Shown piece by piece: positions 17,470 to 25,963 of a stretch of 37,797 bases of DNA. The notes beneath the pieces were generated by a model. That model was given only the letters and a program-made list of their open reading frames with translations, did no database searches and was not told the origin of the DNA. The stretch is from Chelativorans sp. ZYF759 (GTDB lineage Bacteria; Pseudomonadota; Alphaproteobacteria; Rhizobiales; Rhizobiaceae). The DNA lies in assembly GCF_012911015.1 (NCBI RefSeq), contig NZ_WVVV01000023.1, forward strand, positions 468-38,264, read 5' to 3'. Position numbers and translations under genes: made by a program. Position 1 is the first letter of the stretch; each line of letters opens with the position of its first letter.

Positions 17470-18441
17470 GTGCTGGCGCAAACAATGGAAAAAGCAGATC
17501 TGGAAGAGCTGAGGGGCAAGGTGCCGTGCAGCGCCGTCCTTGAGGACGCGGGCTTCGCGCTCGACCCCAAGGAAAGCACGCGCAAGGCGATCAAATATCG
17601 CCGCGCGGGCGAGATCATCATCGTCATCCATGAGGGCAAGGGCTGGTTCGACCCGCTTTCCGACGGCAAGGGCGATGTATTCGGCCTGGTGGAACATCTG
17701 CAGGGCGTGCGCTTCGTGGAAGCCATGTACGAGGTCGCCAGCCTGGTCGGCTTCGTGCCGTCTGTACCGGTCTGGAAGCGGGAGTCCCGTGATCGCGCGC
17801 CGGACCTGTCAATTCCCGAACGATGGTCGTCCCGCCGCAAGCCATGGCAGGGTTCTGCGACCTGGCGCTATCTGCGCGACGCACGCGGTCTGCCCGAGCG
17901 CATCATCCGCACGGCGATCTCCACCAATTTGCTGCGGGAAGGTCCGCATGGCAGCATGTGGGCCGCCCATACCGCTATCGACGGCGCCGTCACCGGCTGG
18001 GAGGAACGCGGTCCCGACTGGCGCGGCTTTGCGTCGGGCGGGGCCAAGGTGCTGTTCCGCATGGGCTCGCCCGATGGCGTTCGCCTTTGCGTCACCGAAG
18101 CAGCGAGCGACGCCATGAGCCTTGCGACCCTGGAGGGTATGCGGCATGGCAGCCTCTATCTCAGCGCCGGGGGCGGCTGGTCGCCGTCCACAGCGGAGGC
18201 GTTGCGGGAACTGGCCATCCGGCCGGGCGCGCAGCTTGTCGCCGCAACGGACGCCAACAGCCAGGGGACTGTGTTCGCCGGCCGGCTGCGCGAAATCGCC
18301 AAGGATATCGGCTGCGACTGGCTCCGGTTGACGCCGCCGGCAGAGGACTGGAACGACGCGTTGCGCGAGCAGGTGAGTGAAGCAAAGAAGAGGGAGGAGG
18401 AAAAGGGCCTGCCGCATGCCCGCCGGCCGCCTCAAGGGTGA
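17470..18441 (+). CDS. Toprim-domain protein, DUF3991/Toprim_2-like
   Basis: This is a 323-residue protein. The N-terminal part (VLEDAGFALDPKES, GWFDPLSDGKGDVFGLVEHL) resembles the zinc-ribbon/DUF3991 region of plasmid primase-like proteins, without obvious cysteines. The C-terminal Toprim half has E210 and D214 (CVTEAASDAMS) and the metal site D261-A-N263, where the usual motif is D-x-D. Toprim domains bind Mg2+ and act in primases, topoisomerases and nucleases. Here a role in plasmid or ICE DNA processing is likely, but the N263 substitution may weaken catalysis. GTG 17470 was chosen because GAGGAG (17456-17461) is eight bases upstream; ATG 17485 is the alternative. Confidence 0.75.
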   Translation: MLAQTMEKADLEELRGKVPCSAVLEDAGFALDPKESTRKAIKYRRAGEIIIVIHEGKGWFDPLSDGKGDVFGLVEHLQGVRFVEAMYEVASLVGFVPSVPVWKRESRDRAPDLSIPERWSSRRKPWQGSATWRYLRDARGLPERIIRTAISTNLLREGPHGSMWAAHTAIDGAVTGWEERGPDWRGFASGGAKVLFRMGSPDGVRLCVTEAASDAMSLATLEGMRHGSLYLSAGGGWSPSTAEALRELAIRPGAQLVAATDANSQGTVFAGRLREIAKDIGCDWLRLTPPAEDWNDALREQVSEAKKREEEKGLPHARRPPQG

Positions 18442-18585
18442 AGCTTCGCCCGGCTGACGCCGGCCCTTGACCCGCCCGGACGGAGAGGCAGTTGCGGGGG
18501 AGGGGTCAGGAAGGGCTGAAGGATGATGGTGAGTCCCAAGAGGGATCACCGCGCTCCGGCCCGACAAGGCTAAAGGAGCCCGCCA

Positions 18586-19188
18586 ATGACCGTCTCTCCA
18601 ATCCGTAAAGTCTATCAGGGCATCGCCGACCGCCGGCAGATGTTCCGCCTCTTCGACAGGCATGCGCAGCGGCCGAACCGTTGGGAAGGCGATGACGGCG
18701 CGCTCAGTTGCGGAGAATGGTTCGAGATCGCCCGGACCGAGCACGATTACATGCTGGAGATCCTGCCGCCGCTCTGGATGCGCGGGGAAATGTTCGCCAT
18801 GCGCGAGTTCCTCACCGGCTCGATCACCAGCATCTTCTATACGCTCAGGATCGACGGCCGTACGCGGCATTTCCACGGCTATTGCGATCTGTTGCAGGCT
18901 CGGTCCCCGGTCGAGATGCGCGACGCCATCGTCGAACGCGAAAGCTGGCCGGTAAGGGCAATGGCGTATCAGGAGCGGCTCGAACACATCTGGAGCGCGA
19001 CCCATGACGACTATCGTGGCTATGCCGGCGAGCGCTGGCTGCCTAAGCATCGCGGCAAGCGCACCGTCCTTGTCTATGGCCGGCGTGGCGGCACCACGCT
19101 GAAGCTGCTGGAGGACCTCACAGAGGATGAAATCCAGGCCAAGCTGCCCGTCCACCTCCGGCATCTGCCCGAACAGCATGCGGCGTGA
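18586..19188 (+). CDS. DUF1419 family protein
   Basis: This 200-residue protein starts MTVSPIRKVYQGIADRRQMF, with AAAGGAG seven bases upstream. MFRLFDRHAQRPNRW and LPPLWMRGEMFAMREFLTGS are the features that place it in DUF1419, a family I know from rhizobial plasmids and islands, with no assigned function. It is soluble and has no recognisable catalytic motif. It is followed 13 bp later by the broken DUF3085 gene and then by the methylase-helicase gene, all on the same strand. Confidence 0.72.
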   Translation: MTVSPIRKVYQGIADRRQMFRLFDRHAQRPNRWEGDDGALSCGEWFEIARTEHDYMLEILPPLWMRGEMFAMREFLTGSITSIFYTLRIDGRTRHFHGYCDLLQARSPVEMRDAIVERESWPVRAMAYQERLEHIWSATHDDYRGYAGERWLPKHRGKRTVLVYGRRGGTTLKLLEDLTEDEIQAKLPVHLRHLPEQHAA

Positions 19189-19201
19189 GGTGGAGTTTGC
19201 C

Positions 19202-19589
19202 ATGTTCACCTTTCCCATTCCTGGCGTCCGCAAGGTCGTCGAACGCGGCATTGCCGATGCCGCAGCCAATGGCGGCTTTCGCAATCCCTATTACGGCACC
19301 CGTCCGGGCGAGGGCGAAATGCCCGGCCTCTGGCTGGTCGGTGACGAGGGTGCCTACATCATGTCCAACGGCAAACTGGCCGAGGGCGAGAGGCCCCTCG
19401 TCATCTATGCCGAGCAGTGTCATCCCAAAGGCGATAGCGACTGGTGGCCGCCATTTCGGTGGCGATGACGGCATCGAGTTCATCGAGGCCGAGCGGCTGA
19501 TCCCGGAACTCGATCGCAATTTTGGGGCGACCCATTTCAACATCCGGCTCAATGAGACCGAGATCACGTTCTCGCTGATCACCCGCTGA
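19202..19589 (+). pseudogene. DUF3085 family gene with a single-base frameshift
   Basis: From ATG 19202 the protein reads MFTFPIPGVRKVVERGIADA to GDSDWW, then meets TGA at 19466. The family-like ending (RHFGGDDGIEFIEAERL, then LNETEITFSLITR) continues in another frame from 19449 to 19589. One surplus base near 19448, in GGCCGCC, explains the break; corrected, the product would be 128 residues. The domain has no known function. It may be a true pseudogene, a sequencing error, or, less likely, a recoding site; I see no clear slippery sequence. Confidence 0.7.
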
Positions 19590-19676
19590 CCTTTCCGACA
19601 ATCGCGACGCCCTTCCGCCAGCCGACTCTGCTCGGTCGGGAGTCTCGCGCGCGCCTACGCACAAGGAGATTTCTCA

Positions 19677-22600
19677 ATGTCCAACGACGATCCATTCACG
19701 CTCTCGCCATTAGGCAACACCACGCTTTCGTCCGGCATCGGCGTTACCGCGTTCGGCGGCGACTTCGCGGACAACGATCCCGACGACGATCCGCCACCGA
19801 TCTGCCCGGCGCCGGCCAAGCCGGCGCCGGCGGCAACGCCCAGCGCGAGGCAGAAGACGCAGCCGACCCATGGCGAGAACTTCCGTCTTGATGGTTGCCG
19901 CAACCTCGCCCGAGGCTGGAGGCGGCGGGCGAAAGACAATCTTGCCGCCATTCGTCTGGCGGCCGAAATCGAGGCTGACGACCGCCCGGCAACATTGGAG
20001 GAGCAGGCTCAATTGATCCGCTTCACCGGGTTTGGCGCGTCCGATCTGGCGAACGCCGTGTTTCGCCGTCCCGGCGAAGCCGGTTTCCGGAAGGGCTGGG
20101 ACCAGATCGGAGCCGAGCTGGAAGAAGCCGTTTCCGAAGCCGAATACGCTTCGCTGGCGCGCTGCACCCAGTATGCCCACTTCACGCCCGAGTTCATAAT
20201 CCGGGCGATCTGGACCGGTTTGCAGCGGCTCGGCTGGCGTGGGGGCAGGCTGCTTGAACCAGGCATCGGCACGGGCCTGTTTCCGGCGCTGATGCCGAAA
20301 GTTTTGCAGGACGTTGTCCATGTCACCGGGACCGAGCTCGATCCGGTGACGGCGCGCATCGTCCGGCTGTTGCAGCCGCGCGCGCGCATCATCAACGCCG
20401 ATTTTGCCCGTAGCGATCTGCCAGCCAACTTCGATCTCGCCATCGGCAATCCGCCATTTTCCGACCGCGCCGTGCGTTCAGACCGCATCTATCGGCCGAT
20501 GGGTCTGCGGCTCCACGACTACTTCATTGCCCGCTCGATCGACCTGTTGAAGCCGGGGGCTTTCGCTGCCTTTGTCAGCAGTTCAGGTACCATGGACAAG
20601 GCCGACCGAACGGCGCGCGAGCACATTGCCAAATCCGCCGATCTCGTTGCGGCTATCCGTCTGCCGCAAGGCAGTTTTCGGGCGGATGCAGGCACCGATG
20701 TTGTCGTCGACATCCTCTTTTTCCGGAAGCGAAAGCCCGGCGAGCCGGAAGGCGATGTGATCTGGCTCGACCTCGATGAGGTTCGTCCCGCCGACGGGGA
20801 AGAGGCCGCGATCTGGGTAAACCGCTGGTTTGCGCGCTATCCCGATTTTGTGCTGGGCACCCATGCCACCATGTCCGGGCCGTTCGGGGAAGCCTATACG
20901 TGCCTTCCGCGAGCAGGCGTCGATCTGGAGCAGGCGCTTGCTGCTGCCATCTCACTCCTTCAAGAAGCGATCTATGACGGCGAGCCGGAGGCGATCGACG
21001 CCGATGCCGATCATGATGCCGATCGGCCGGGCAGTGACGGTCCCGAGAGCGGTCGGATTCGTGAGGGCAGCTTCTTCATTGCAAACGATACGGCCCTCAT
21101 GCAGATGGTCGACGGCCTGCCCGTCACCATCAAAGTGCGCAAGGGCCGGAGCAGCGATGGTGTGGCGGACAAGCATGCCCGGATCATCCGCAAACTGATC
21201 CCGATCCGTGATGCCGTGCGTGAGGTCCTGAAGGCCCAGGAATTCGACAAGCCCTGGAAGCCGGCACAGGTCAAGCTTCGCACTGCCTGGTCGAACTTCG
21301 TCCGCGAATTCGGCCCGATCAACTTCACCAGGGTTTCCGTCTCGGAAGATGCCGAGATCGGCGAGGTTCGCGAAACCCATCGCCGGCCGAATCTGCAACC
21401 TTTTCTGGATGACCCGGATTGCTGGCTGGTCGCCTCGATCGAGGATTACGACCTCGAGACCAATACGGCGCGGCCCGGGCCGATCTTTTCCGACCGTGTC
21501 ATCGCGCCACCCTCGGCTCCGGTCATCGCTTCAGCCGCCGATGCCTTGGCTGTGGTGCTCAACGAGCGCGGCCATGTCGATGTCGATCACATCGCCGAAT
21601 TGCTGCATTCCGATGCGGATGCAGTGATCGGCGAACTCGGCGACGCCATTTTCCGCGATCCCGAAACCGGGTCATGGCAGACGGCCGATGCATATCTCTC
21701 CGGCCATGTGCGCGACAAGTTGAAGACCGCTGAAGCCGCCGCGGCACTCGATCCTGCGTTCGAGCGCAATGTCCGGGCGCTAGTCGACGTCCAGCCCGCC
21801 GATCTTGGGCCTTCCGACATCACCGCCCGTCTCGGCGCGCCGTGGATACCGGCCGCCGATATCGTCGCCTTCGTCAAGGAGACGATGGGTGCGGAAATCA
21901 GGATCCATCACATGCCGGAACTGGCGTCATGGAAGGTGGAAGCCCGGCAGCTCGGCTGGATGGCCGCCAGTACATCGGAATGGGGCACGGGGCGCCGCCA
22001 CGCCGGCGAGCTGATCGCCGATGCCCTCAACAGCCGCGTGCCGCAGATCTTCGACACCATCAAGGAAGGTAACAGCGAACGTCGGGTGCTCAATGTCGTC
22101 GACACCGAGGCGGCCAAGGAAAAGCTTCAAAAAATCAAGACCGCCTTCCAGGTCTGGATCTGGTCCGATCCCGATCGGACCGACCGGCTGGCGCGGATCT
22201 ACAATGACCGCTTCAACAACATCGCTCCCCGAAAGTTCAACGGGGATCATCTGCAGCTTCCTGGCGCCTCGGGCGCCTTTTCTCTTTATAGGCACCAGAA
22301 GCGGGGCATATGGCGCATCGTCTCTGCGGGCTCCACCTACCTTGCCCATGCCGTCGGCGCCGGCAAGACCATGACCATGGCAGCAAGCGTCATGGAGCAA
22401 AAGCGCCTCGGGCTGATCGCCAAGGCGATGGTGGTCGTGCCCGGCCATTGTCTGGCGCAGGCCGCGCGTGAGTTCCTGGCGCTCTATCCGACCGCTCGCA
22501 TTCTGGTCGCCGACGAGAGCAATTTTTCGAAGGCCAAGCGACACCGTTTCCTGTCGCGGGCGGCGACGGCCAAGTGGGACGCCATCATCATCACCCATTC

Positions 22601-24770
22601 GGCCTTCCGATTCATCGACGTGCCTTCGGCCTTCGAGAGCCAAATGGTCCAGGACGAGCTGGAGCTCTATGAGACGCTGCTCACCCGGGTCGACGGCGAC
22701 GACCGCGTCTCGCGCAAGCGCCTCGAGCGGCTGAAGGAAGGCCTGAAGGAACGGCTGGAATCGCTATCGACCCGCAAGGACGATCTGCTGACGATTTCCG
22801 AGCTCGGCATCGACCAGATCATCGTCGACGAGGCGCAGGAGTTCAGAAAACTTTCCTTCGCCACCAATATGTCGACGCTCAAGGGCGTCGATCCCAATGG
22901 CTCGCAGCGGGCCTGGGACCTCTATGTGAAGTCGCGCTTCGTCGAGACGAAGAACCCTGGCAGGGCGCTTGTGCTGGCCTCGGGCACGCCGATCACCAAT
23001 ACGCTGGGCGAGATGTTCTCGGTACAGCGCTATCTCGGCTTCGATGCGCTTTTTCAGCGAGGCCTGCACGAGTTCGATGCTTGGGCGAGCACGTTTGGCG
23101 ATGTGACCACCGAACTGGAGCTTCAGCCTTCCGGCAAATACAAGCCGGTCACGCGCCTTGCCACTTTCGTCAACGTGCCTGAACTGATCGCCATGTTCCG
23201 CACTTTTGCTGACGTGGTCATGCCGGAGGACCTCAGGCAGTATGTGAAGGTCCCGGCGCTCTCGACCGGCGCTCGCCAGATCAGGTCCTCAAAACCGTCT
23301 GCTGCCTTCAAGCGCTACCAGATGGTGCTTGATGCCCGCATCAAGGCCATCGAGCAGCGCGAGGGACCTCCCGAACCCGGCGACGATATTTTGCTCTCCG
23401 TCATCACCGACGGCCGCCATGCGGCGATCGACCTTCGGCTGGTCGATGCCGATATCGATAATGAGGCTGACAACAAGCTCAACGATCTGGTCGCCAATGC
23501 GTATCGTATCTGGCGGGAAACGGCTGAGAGCACCTATGTGCGTCCCGACGGCAAGCCGTTCGAGCTGCCCGGTGCGGCGCAGATGATCTTTTCGGACCTC
23601 GGCACGATCAGCGTCGAGAAGAGCAGAGGCTTCTCCGCCTATCGCTGGATCAGGGATGAGCTCGTGCGCTTTGGCGTTCCGGCAACGGAAATTGCCTTCA
23701 TGCAGGAGTATAAGAAGTCGGAGGCCAAACAGCGCCTGTTTGGCGATGTCCGCGCCGGCAAGGTGAGGCTTCTGATCGGTTCGTCGGAAACCATGGGCAC
23801 GGGCGTCAATGCGCAGCTCCGCCTCAAGGCCCTGCATCATCTCGATGTGCCCTGGCTGCCCTCACAGATCGAGCAGCGCGAGGGCCGTATCCTGAGGCAG
23901 GGCAACCAGCACGATGTCGTCGACATTTTTGCCTATGCCACCGAAGGCTCGATGGACGCCCAGATGTGGCAGAACAACGAGCGCAAGGCCCGGTTCATTG
24001 GCGCGGCACTTTCCGGCGACACCTCGATCCGCAGGCTCGAAGATCTGGGCGAGGGCCAGGCCAATCAGTTCGCCATGGCCAAGGCCATTGCCTCGGGCGA
24101 TCCGCGCCTCATGCAAAAGGCCGGGCTTGAAGCCGACATCGCCCGGCTCGAACGGCTTCGGGCAGCACACCAGGACGATCAGTTCGCCATCCGGCGCCAG
24201 ATCCGCGACGCCGAGCGCGACATTGACTATTCAACCCGGCGTATTGGCGAGATCGCGCAAGATTTCGAAAAACTGCAACCGACCACCAGCGACGCTTTCC
24301 GCATGCAGGTCGGCCACGAGACCTTTGTCGAGCGCAAACTCGCCGGTCGAGTGCTCATGAAGGAAATACTGACCTTGGTGCAGCTCCAGCAGGAGGGCGA
24401 CATTCCCATCGCCTCGATCGGCGGCTTCGAACTGGAATATTCCGGCGAGCGCTTCGGCAAGGACGGCTACCGCTACACCACCATGCTGATGCGCACCGGC
24501 GTCGACTGCGAGATCGAACTGCCCGTGACCACCACGCCGCTCGGCGCGATTTCCCGCCTCGAGCATGCGCTCTCCGGATTCGAGGATGAACGGGAGCGCT
24601 ATCGGGACCGGCTGGAGAATGCCCGCAGGTGCCTTGCCTCATACCGGTCCCGAGAAGGCGGCGACTTCGCCTTCGCCGGCGAGCTTGCCGACAAGCACAG
24701 ACAATTGGCGGAGGTCGTGGCCACGCTTGCCGCAGACACCGAGGATCAGTCCGATCGAATGGCAGCCTGA
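19677..24770 (+). CDS. N6-adenine methylase-helicase fusion, DarB-like
   Basis: This 1697-residue protein has AAGGAG before its start. After a Pro/Asp-rich tail of about 65 residues comes an N6-adenine methyltransferase domain with SAM motif LLEPGIGTG (about residue 191) and catalytic NPPF (about 258). A superfamily 2 helicase follows. It has Walker A GAGKT near 893, DEAQ instead of DEAD/DEAH near 1050, SGTPITNT near 1102, GTGVNAQLR near 1374 and QREGRILRQGNQ near 1397. The end is charged and partly coiled coil. This layout resembles the phage P1 anti-restriction protein DarB and the large methylase-helicases of conjugative elements. Protection of the element's DNA during transfer is the likely role, which is an inference. 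It converges on the RES gene with a four-base gap. Confidence 0.85.
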   Translation: MSNDDPFTLSPLGNTTLSSGIGVTAFGGDFADNDPDDDPPPICPAPAKPAPAATPSARQKTQPTHGENFRLDGCRNLARGWRRRAKDNLAAIRLAAEIEADDRPATLEEQAQLIRFTGFGASDLANAVFRRPGEAGFRKGWDQIGAELEEAVSEAEYASLARCTQYAHFTPEFIIRAIWTGLQRLGWRGGRLLEPGIGTGLFPALMPKVLQDVVHVTGTELDPVTARIVRLLQPRARIINADFARSDLPANFDLAIGNPPFSDRAVRSDRIYRPMGLRLHDYFIARSIDLLKPGAFAAFVSSSGTMDKADRTAREHIAKSADLVAAIRLPQGSFRADAGTDVVVDILFFRKRKPGEPEGDVIWLDLDEVRPADGEEAAIWVNRWFARYPDFVLGTHATMSGPFGEAYTCLPRAGVDLEQALAAAISLLQEAIYDGEPEAIDADADHDADRPGSDGPESGRIREGSFFIANDTALMQMVDGLPVTIKVRKGRSSDGVADKHARIIRKLIPIRDAVREVLKAQEFDKPWKPAQVKLRTAWSNFVREFGPINFTRVSVSEDAEIGEVRETHRRPNLQPFLDDPDCWLVASIEDYDLETNTARPGPIFSDRVIAPPSAPVIASAADALAVVLNERGHVDVDHIAELLHSDADAVIGELGDAIFRDPETGSWQTADAYLSGHVRDKLKTAEAAAALDPAFERNVRALVDVQPADLGPSDITARLGAPWIPAADIVAFVKETMGAEIRIHHMPELASWKVEARQLGWMAASTSEWGTGRRHAGELIADALNSRVPQIFDTIKEGNSERRVLNVVDTEAAKEKLQKIKTAFQVWIWSDPDRTDRLARIYNDRFNNIAPRKFNGDHLQLPGASGAFSLYRHQKRGIWRIVSAGSTYLAHAVGAGKTMTMAASVMEQKRLGLIAKAMVVVPGHCLAQAAREFLALYPTARILVADESNFSKAKRHRFLSRAATAKWDAIIITHSAFRFIDVPSAFESQMVQDELELYETLLTRVDGDDRVSRKRLERLKEGLKERLESLSTRKDDLLTISELGIDQIIVDEAQEFRKLSFATNMSTLKGVDPNGSQRAWDLYVKSRFVETKNPGRALVLASGTPITNTLGEMFSVQRYLGFDALFQRGLHEFDAWASTFGDVTTELELQPSGKYKPVTRLATFVNVPELIAMFRTFADVVMPEDLRQYVKVPALSTGARQIRSSKPSAAFKRYQMVLDARIKAIEQREGPPEPGDDILLSVITDGRHAAIDLRLVDADIDNEADNKLNDLVANAYRIWRETAESTYVRPDGKPFELPGAAQMIFSDLGTISVEKSRGFSAYRWIRDELVRFGVPATEIAFMQEYKKSEAKQRLFGDVRAGKVRLLIGSSETMGTGVNAQLRLKALHHLDVPWLPSQIEQREGRILRQGNQHDVVDIFAYATEGSMDAQMWQNNERKARFIGAALSGDTSIRRLEDLGEGQANQFAMAKAIASGDPRLMQKAGLEADIARLERLRAAHQDDQFAIRRQIRDAERDIDYSTRRIGEIAQDFEKLQPTTSDAFRMQVGHETFVERKLAGRVLMKEILTLVQLQQEGDIPIASIGGFELEYSGERFGKDGYRYTTMLMRTGVDCEIELPVTTTPLGAISRLEHALSGFEDERERYRDRLENARRCLASYRSREGGDFAFAGELADKHRQLAEVVATLAADTEDQSDRMAA

Positions 24771-24774
24771 GCGG

Positions 24775-25284
24775 CTACCGCGAAAGGCGATGCTCGTCAT
24801 CGATCAGCGTGAGACGGCATGGGACCTTGTCGCCCCATTTCCACAGCACGAGGTTAAGGTCGTCGGCGCCCGCACCGGGCGCGAAGCTGTTCACCAGCAA
24901 TCCATTGTAGCCTGCGGCGATGAGCCTGCTGGCGAAGACCTGCGTGCGTGCTTCGCCGCTCCTTCTCATCTCATCGCGCCATGTCGGATCTGCCAGCTCG
25001 GCCGCGTCCATGCCCTCACTCGCAAGAGCAGCATCGTCCCGGCAATCGAAGATGTGCTCGATCTCGGCATCGTAGGAGACGAGTGTGGTCGGTTGGAGAT
25101 TGCCGACCTGATTGGCCTCCCGCAGCGCCGTCATCACCGACAGGGATGCATAAAGTGCCGGAACGCCCTTGGCATTGAAGCGTCCGCCATAAAGCTCTGC
25201 CCCGCGGCCGGAGAGTGGTTCGCGTGCATAGATTGGGTTGAGCGCCCGGTAGAGCTTTCCCTGGTAGCGGCCCGACGGCTTCAA
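24775..25284 (-). CDS. RES-domain toxin
   Basis: This is a 169-residue RES-domain protein (LYRALNPIYA, LYGGRFNAKG, LLVNSFAPG). Candidate conserved residues are R13 or R35, E56 and S133. Characterised RES toxins deplete NAD+ by glycohydrolase or phosphorylase activity. Its start overlaps the antitoxin stop by four bases, the usual antitoxin-first order. The pair lies opposite to and between the methylase-helicase and ParB genes, consistent with an addiction module of the element. Confidence 0.87.
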   Translation of the reverse strand: MKPSGRYQGKLYRALNPIYAREPLSGRGAELYGGRFNAKGVPALYASLSVMTALREANQVGNLQPTTLVSYDAEIEHIFDCRDDAALASEGMDAAELADPTWRDEMRRSGEARTQVFASRLIAAGYNGLLVNSFAPGAGADDLNLVLWKWGDKVPCRLTLIDDEHRLSR

Positions 25285-25631
25285 GCGTAGACGCCGGCGT
25301 CGACCGCATCGATATACTCAAGCACCTCGTCGGCGCGGCCCGAGCGCACGAGTTGCATCGCAGTTTGCCCTGAAAACCCGGGCAAAGGTTCGGATCTGTA
25401 CCAGGCATAGGCCATCAGGGCCGAGCCGAAACGCGGCTCGACCTTGTTGAGGATCTCGACCATTTCCCGCAGGCGGCGCTGTGTCTTGTCGGAGCGCAGG
25501 CGATCACGGCGCTGGACCGCATCCCGCCCGAGCCCGGCCGTGCGGGCCACTTCCGCGCTGGTCGTGCGCAGCGCCTCAGCGATCTTGCGTGGGGCGAAGA
25601 AGCCGTCATCGGCATATTGAACCAGTGCCAT
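25281..25631 (-). CDS. Xre/MbcA/ParS-type antitoxin (DUF2384)
   Basis: The frame opens at 25655, but ATG 25631 has GAAAGG at a good distance while the earlier ATG does not, so the protein is probably 116 residues. The N-terminal half looks like an Xre-type DNA-binding fold (APRKIAEALRTTSAEVARTA). The C-terminal half, GSALMAYAWYRSEPLPGFSG then ADEVLEYIDAVDAGVYA, is the DUF2384 domain that caps RES toxins. It is expected to neutralise the toxin and repress its own promoter through the repeats at 25658-25686. Confidence 0.85.
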   Translation of the reverse strand: MALVQYADDGFFAPRKIAEALRTTSAEVARTAGLGRDAVQRRDRLRSDKTQRRLREMVEILNKVEPRFGSALMAYAWYRSEPLPGFSGQTAMQLVRSGRADEVLEYIDAVDAGVYA

Positions 25632-25657
25632 CTCGATGGGCCTTTCAGGAAGCATCT

Positions 25658-25686
25658 CAATATATGACGCAATATAACGTCAATAT
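25658..25686. promoter_or_regulatory. Operator-like repeats before the RES/Xre pair
   Basis: CAATAT occurs three times, at 25658, 25670 and 25681, about one helical turn apart. An inverted repeat TGACG (25665-25669) / CGTCA (25678-25682) is interleaved. The site directly precedes the antitoxin gene on the minus strand and is AT-rich in GC-rich DNA. The rest of the gap to 25963 is GC-rich leader sequence in which I see no gene. Confidence 0.6.
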
Positions 25687-25963
25687 GAGCGGCAATCAAG
25701 AAGTGTGAAAAAGGAAAAAGGGGACGGGAAAGCCCGCTCGCAGATCGGGCAAGCCGCTGACGCTGGCGTTCAATCTCGGCCATCGCGATCCCGGCCCGTC
25801 GTCCTGCGCAGGGCTATGAGCCCCGCTGATCCGGCCGGGCAGGGATGCTCGGCCGTAATTGCACCGGCCCGCCCGCTCCGCAGGCCGGGGGATGTCTTGA
25901 AGAAGAAGACGAGAAAGGGACCGGCGCGGTGCCGGTTCCCAACCTAGAGAAGGAGCATCTCTC

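Noticed and set aside
25705-25947. 80-codon plus-strand frame before the ParB-like gene
   Set aside because: Composition is Arg/Pro-rich and typical of GC-rich noncoding leader; no family features and no ribosome site at a suitable place.
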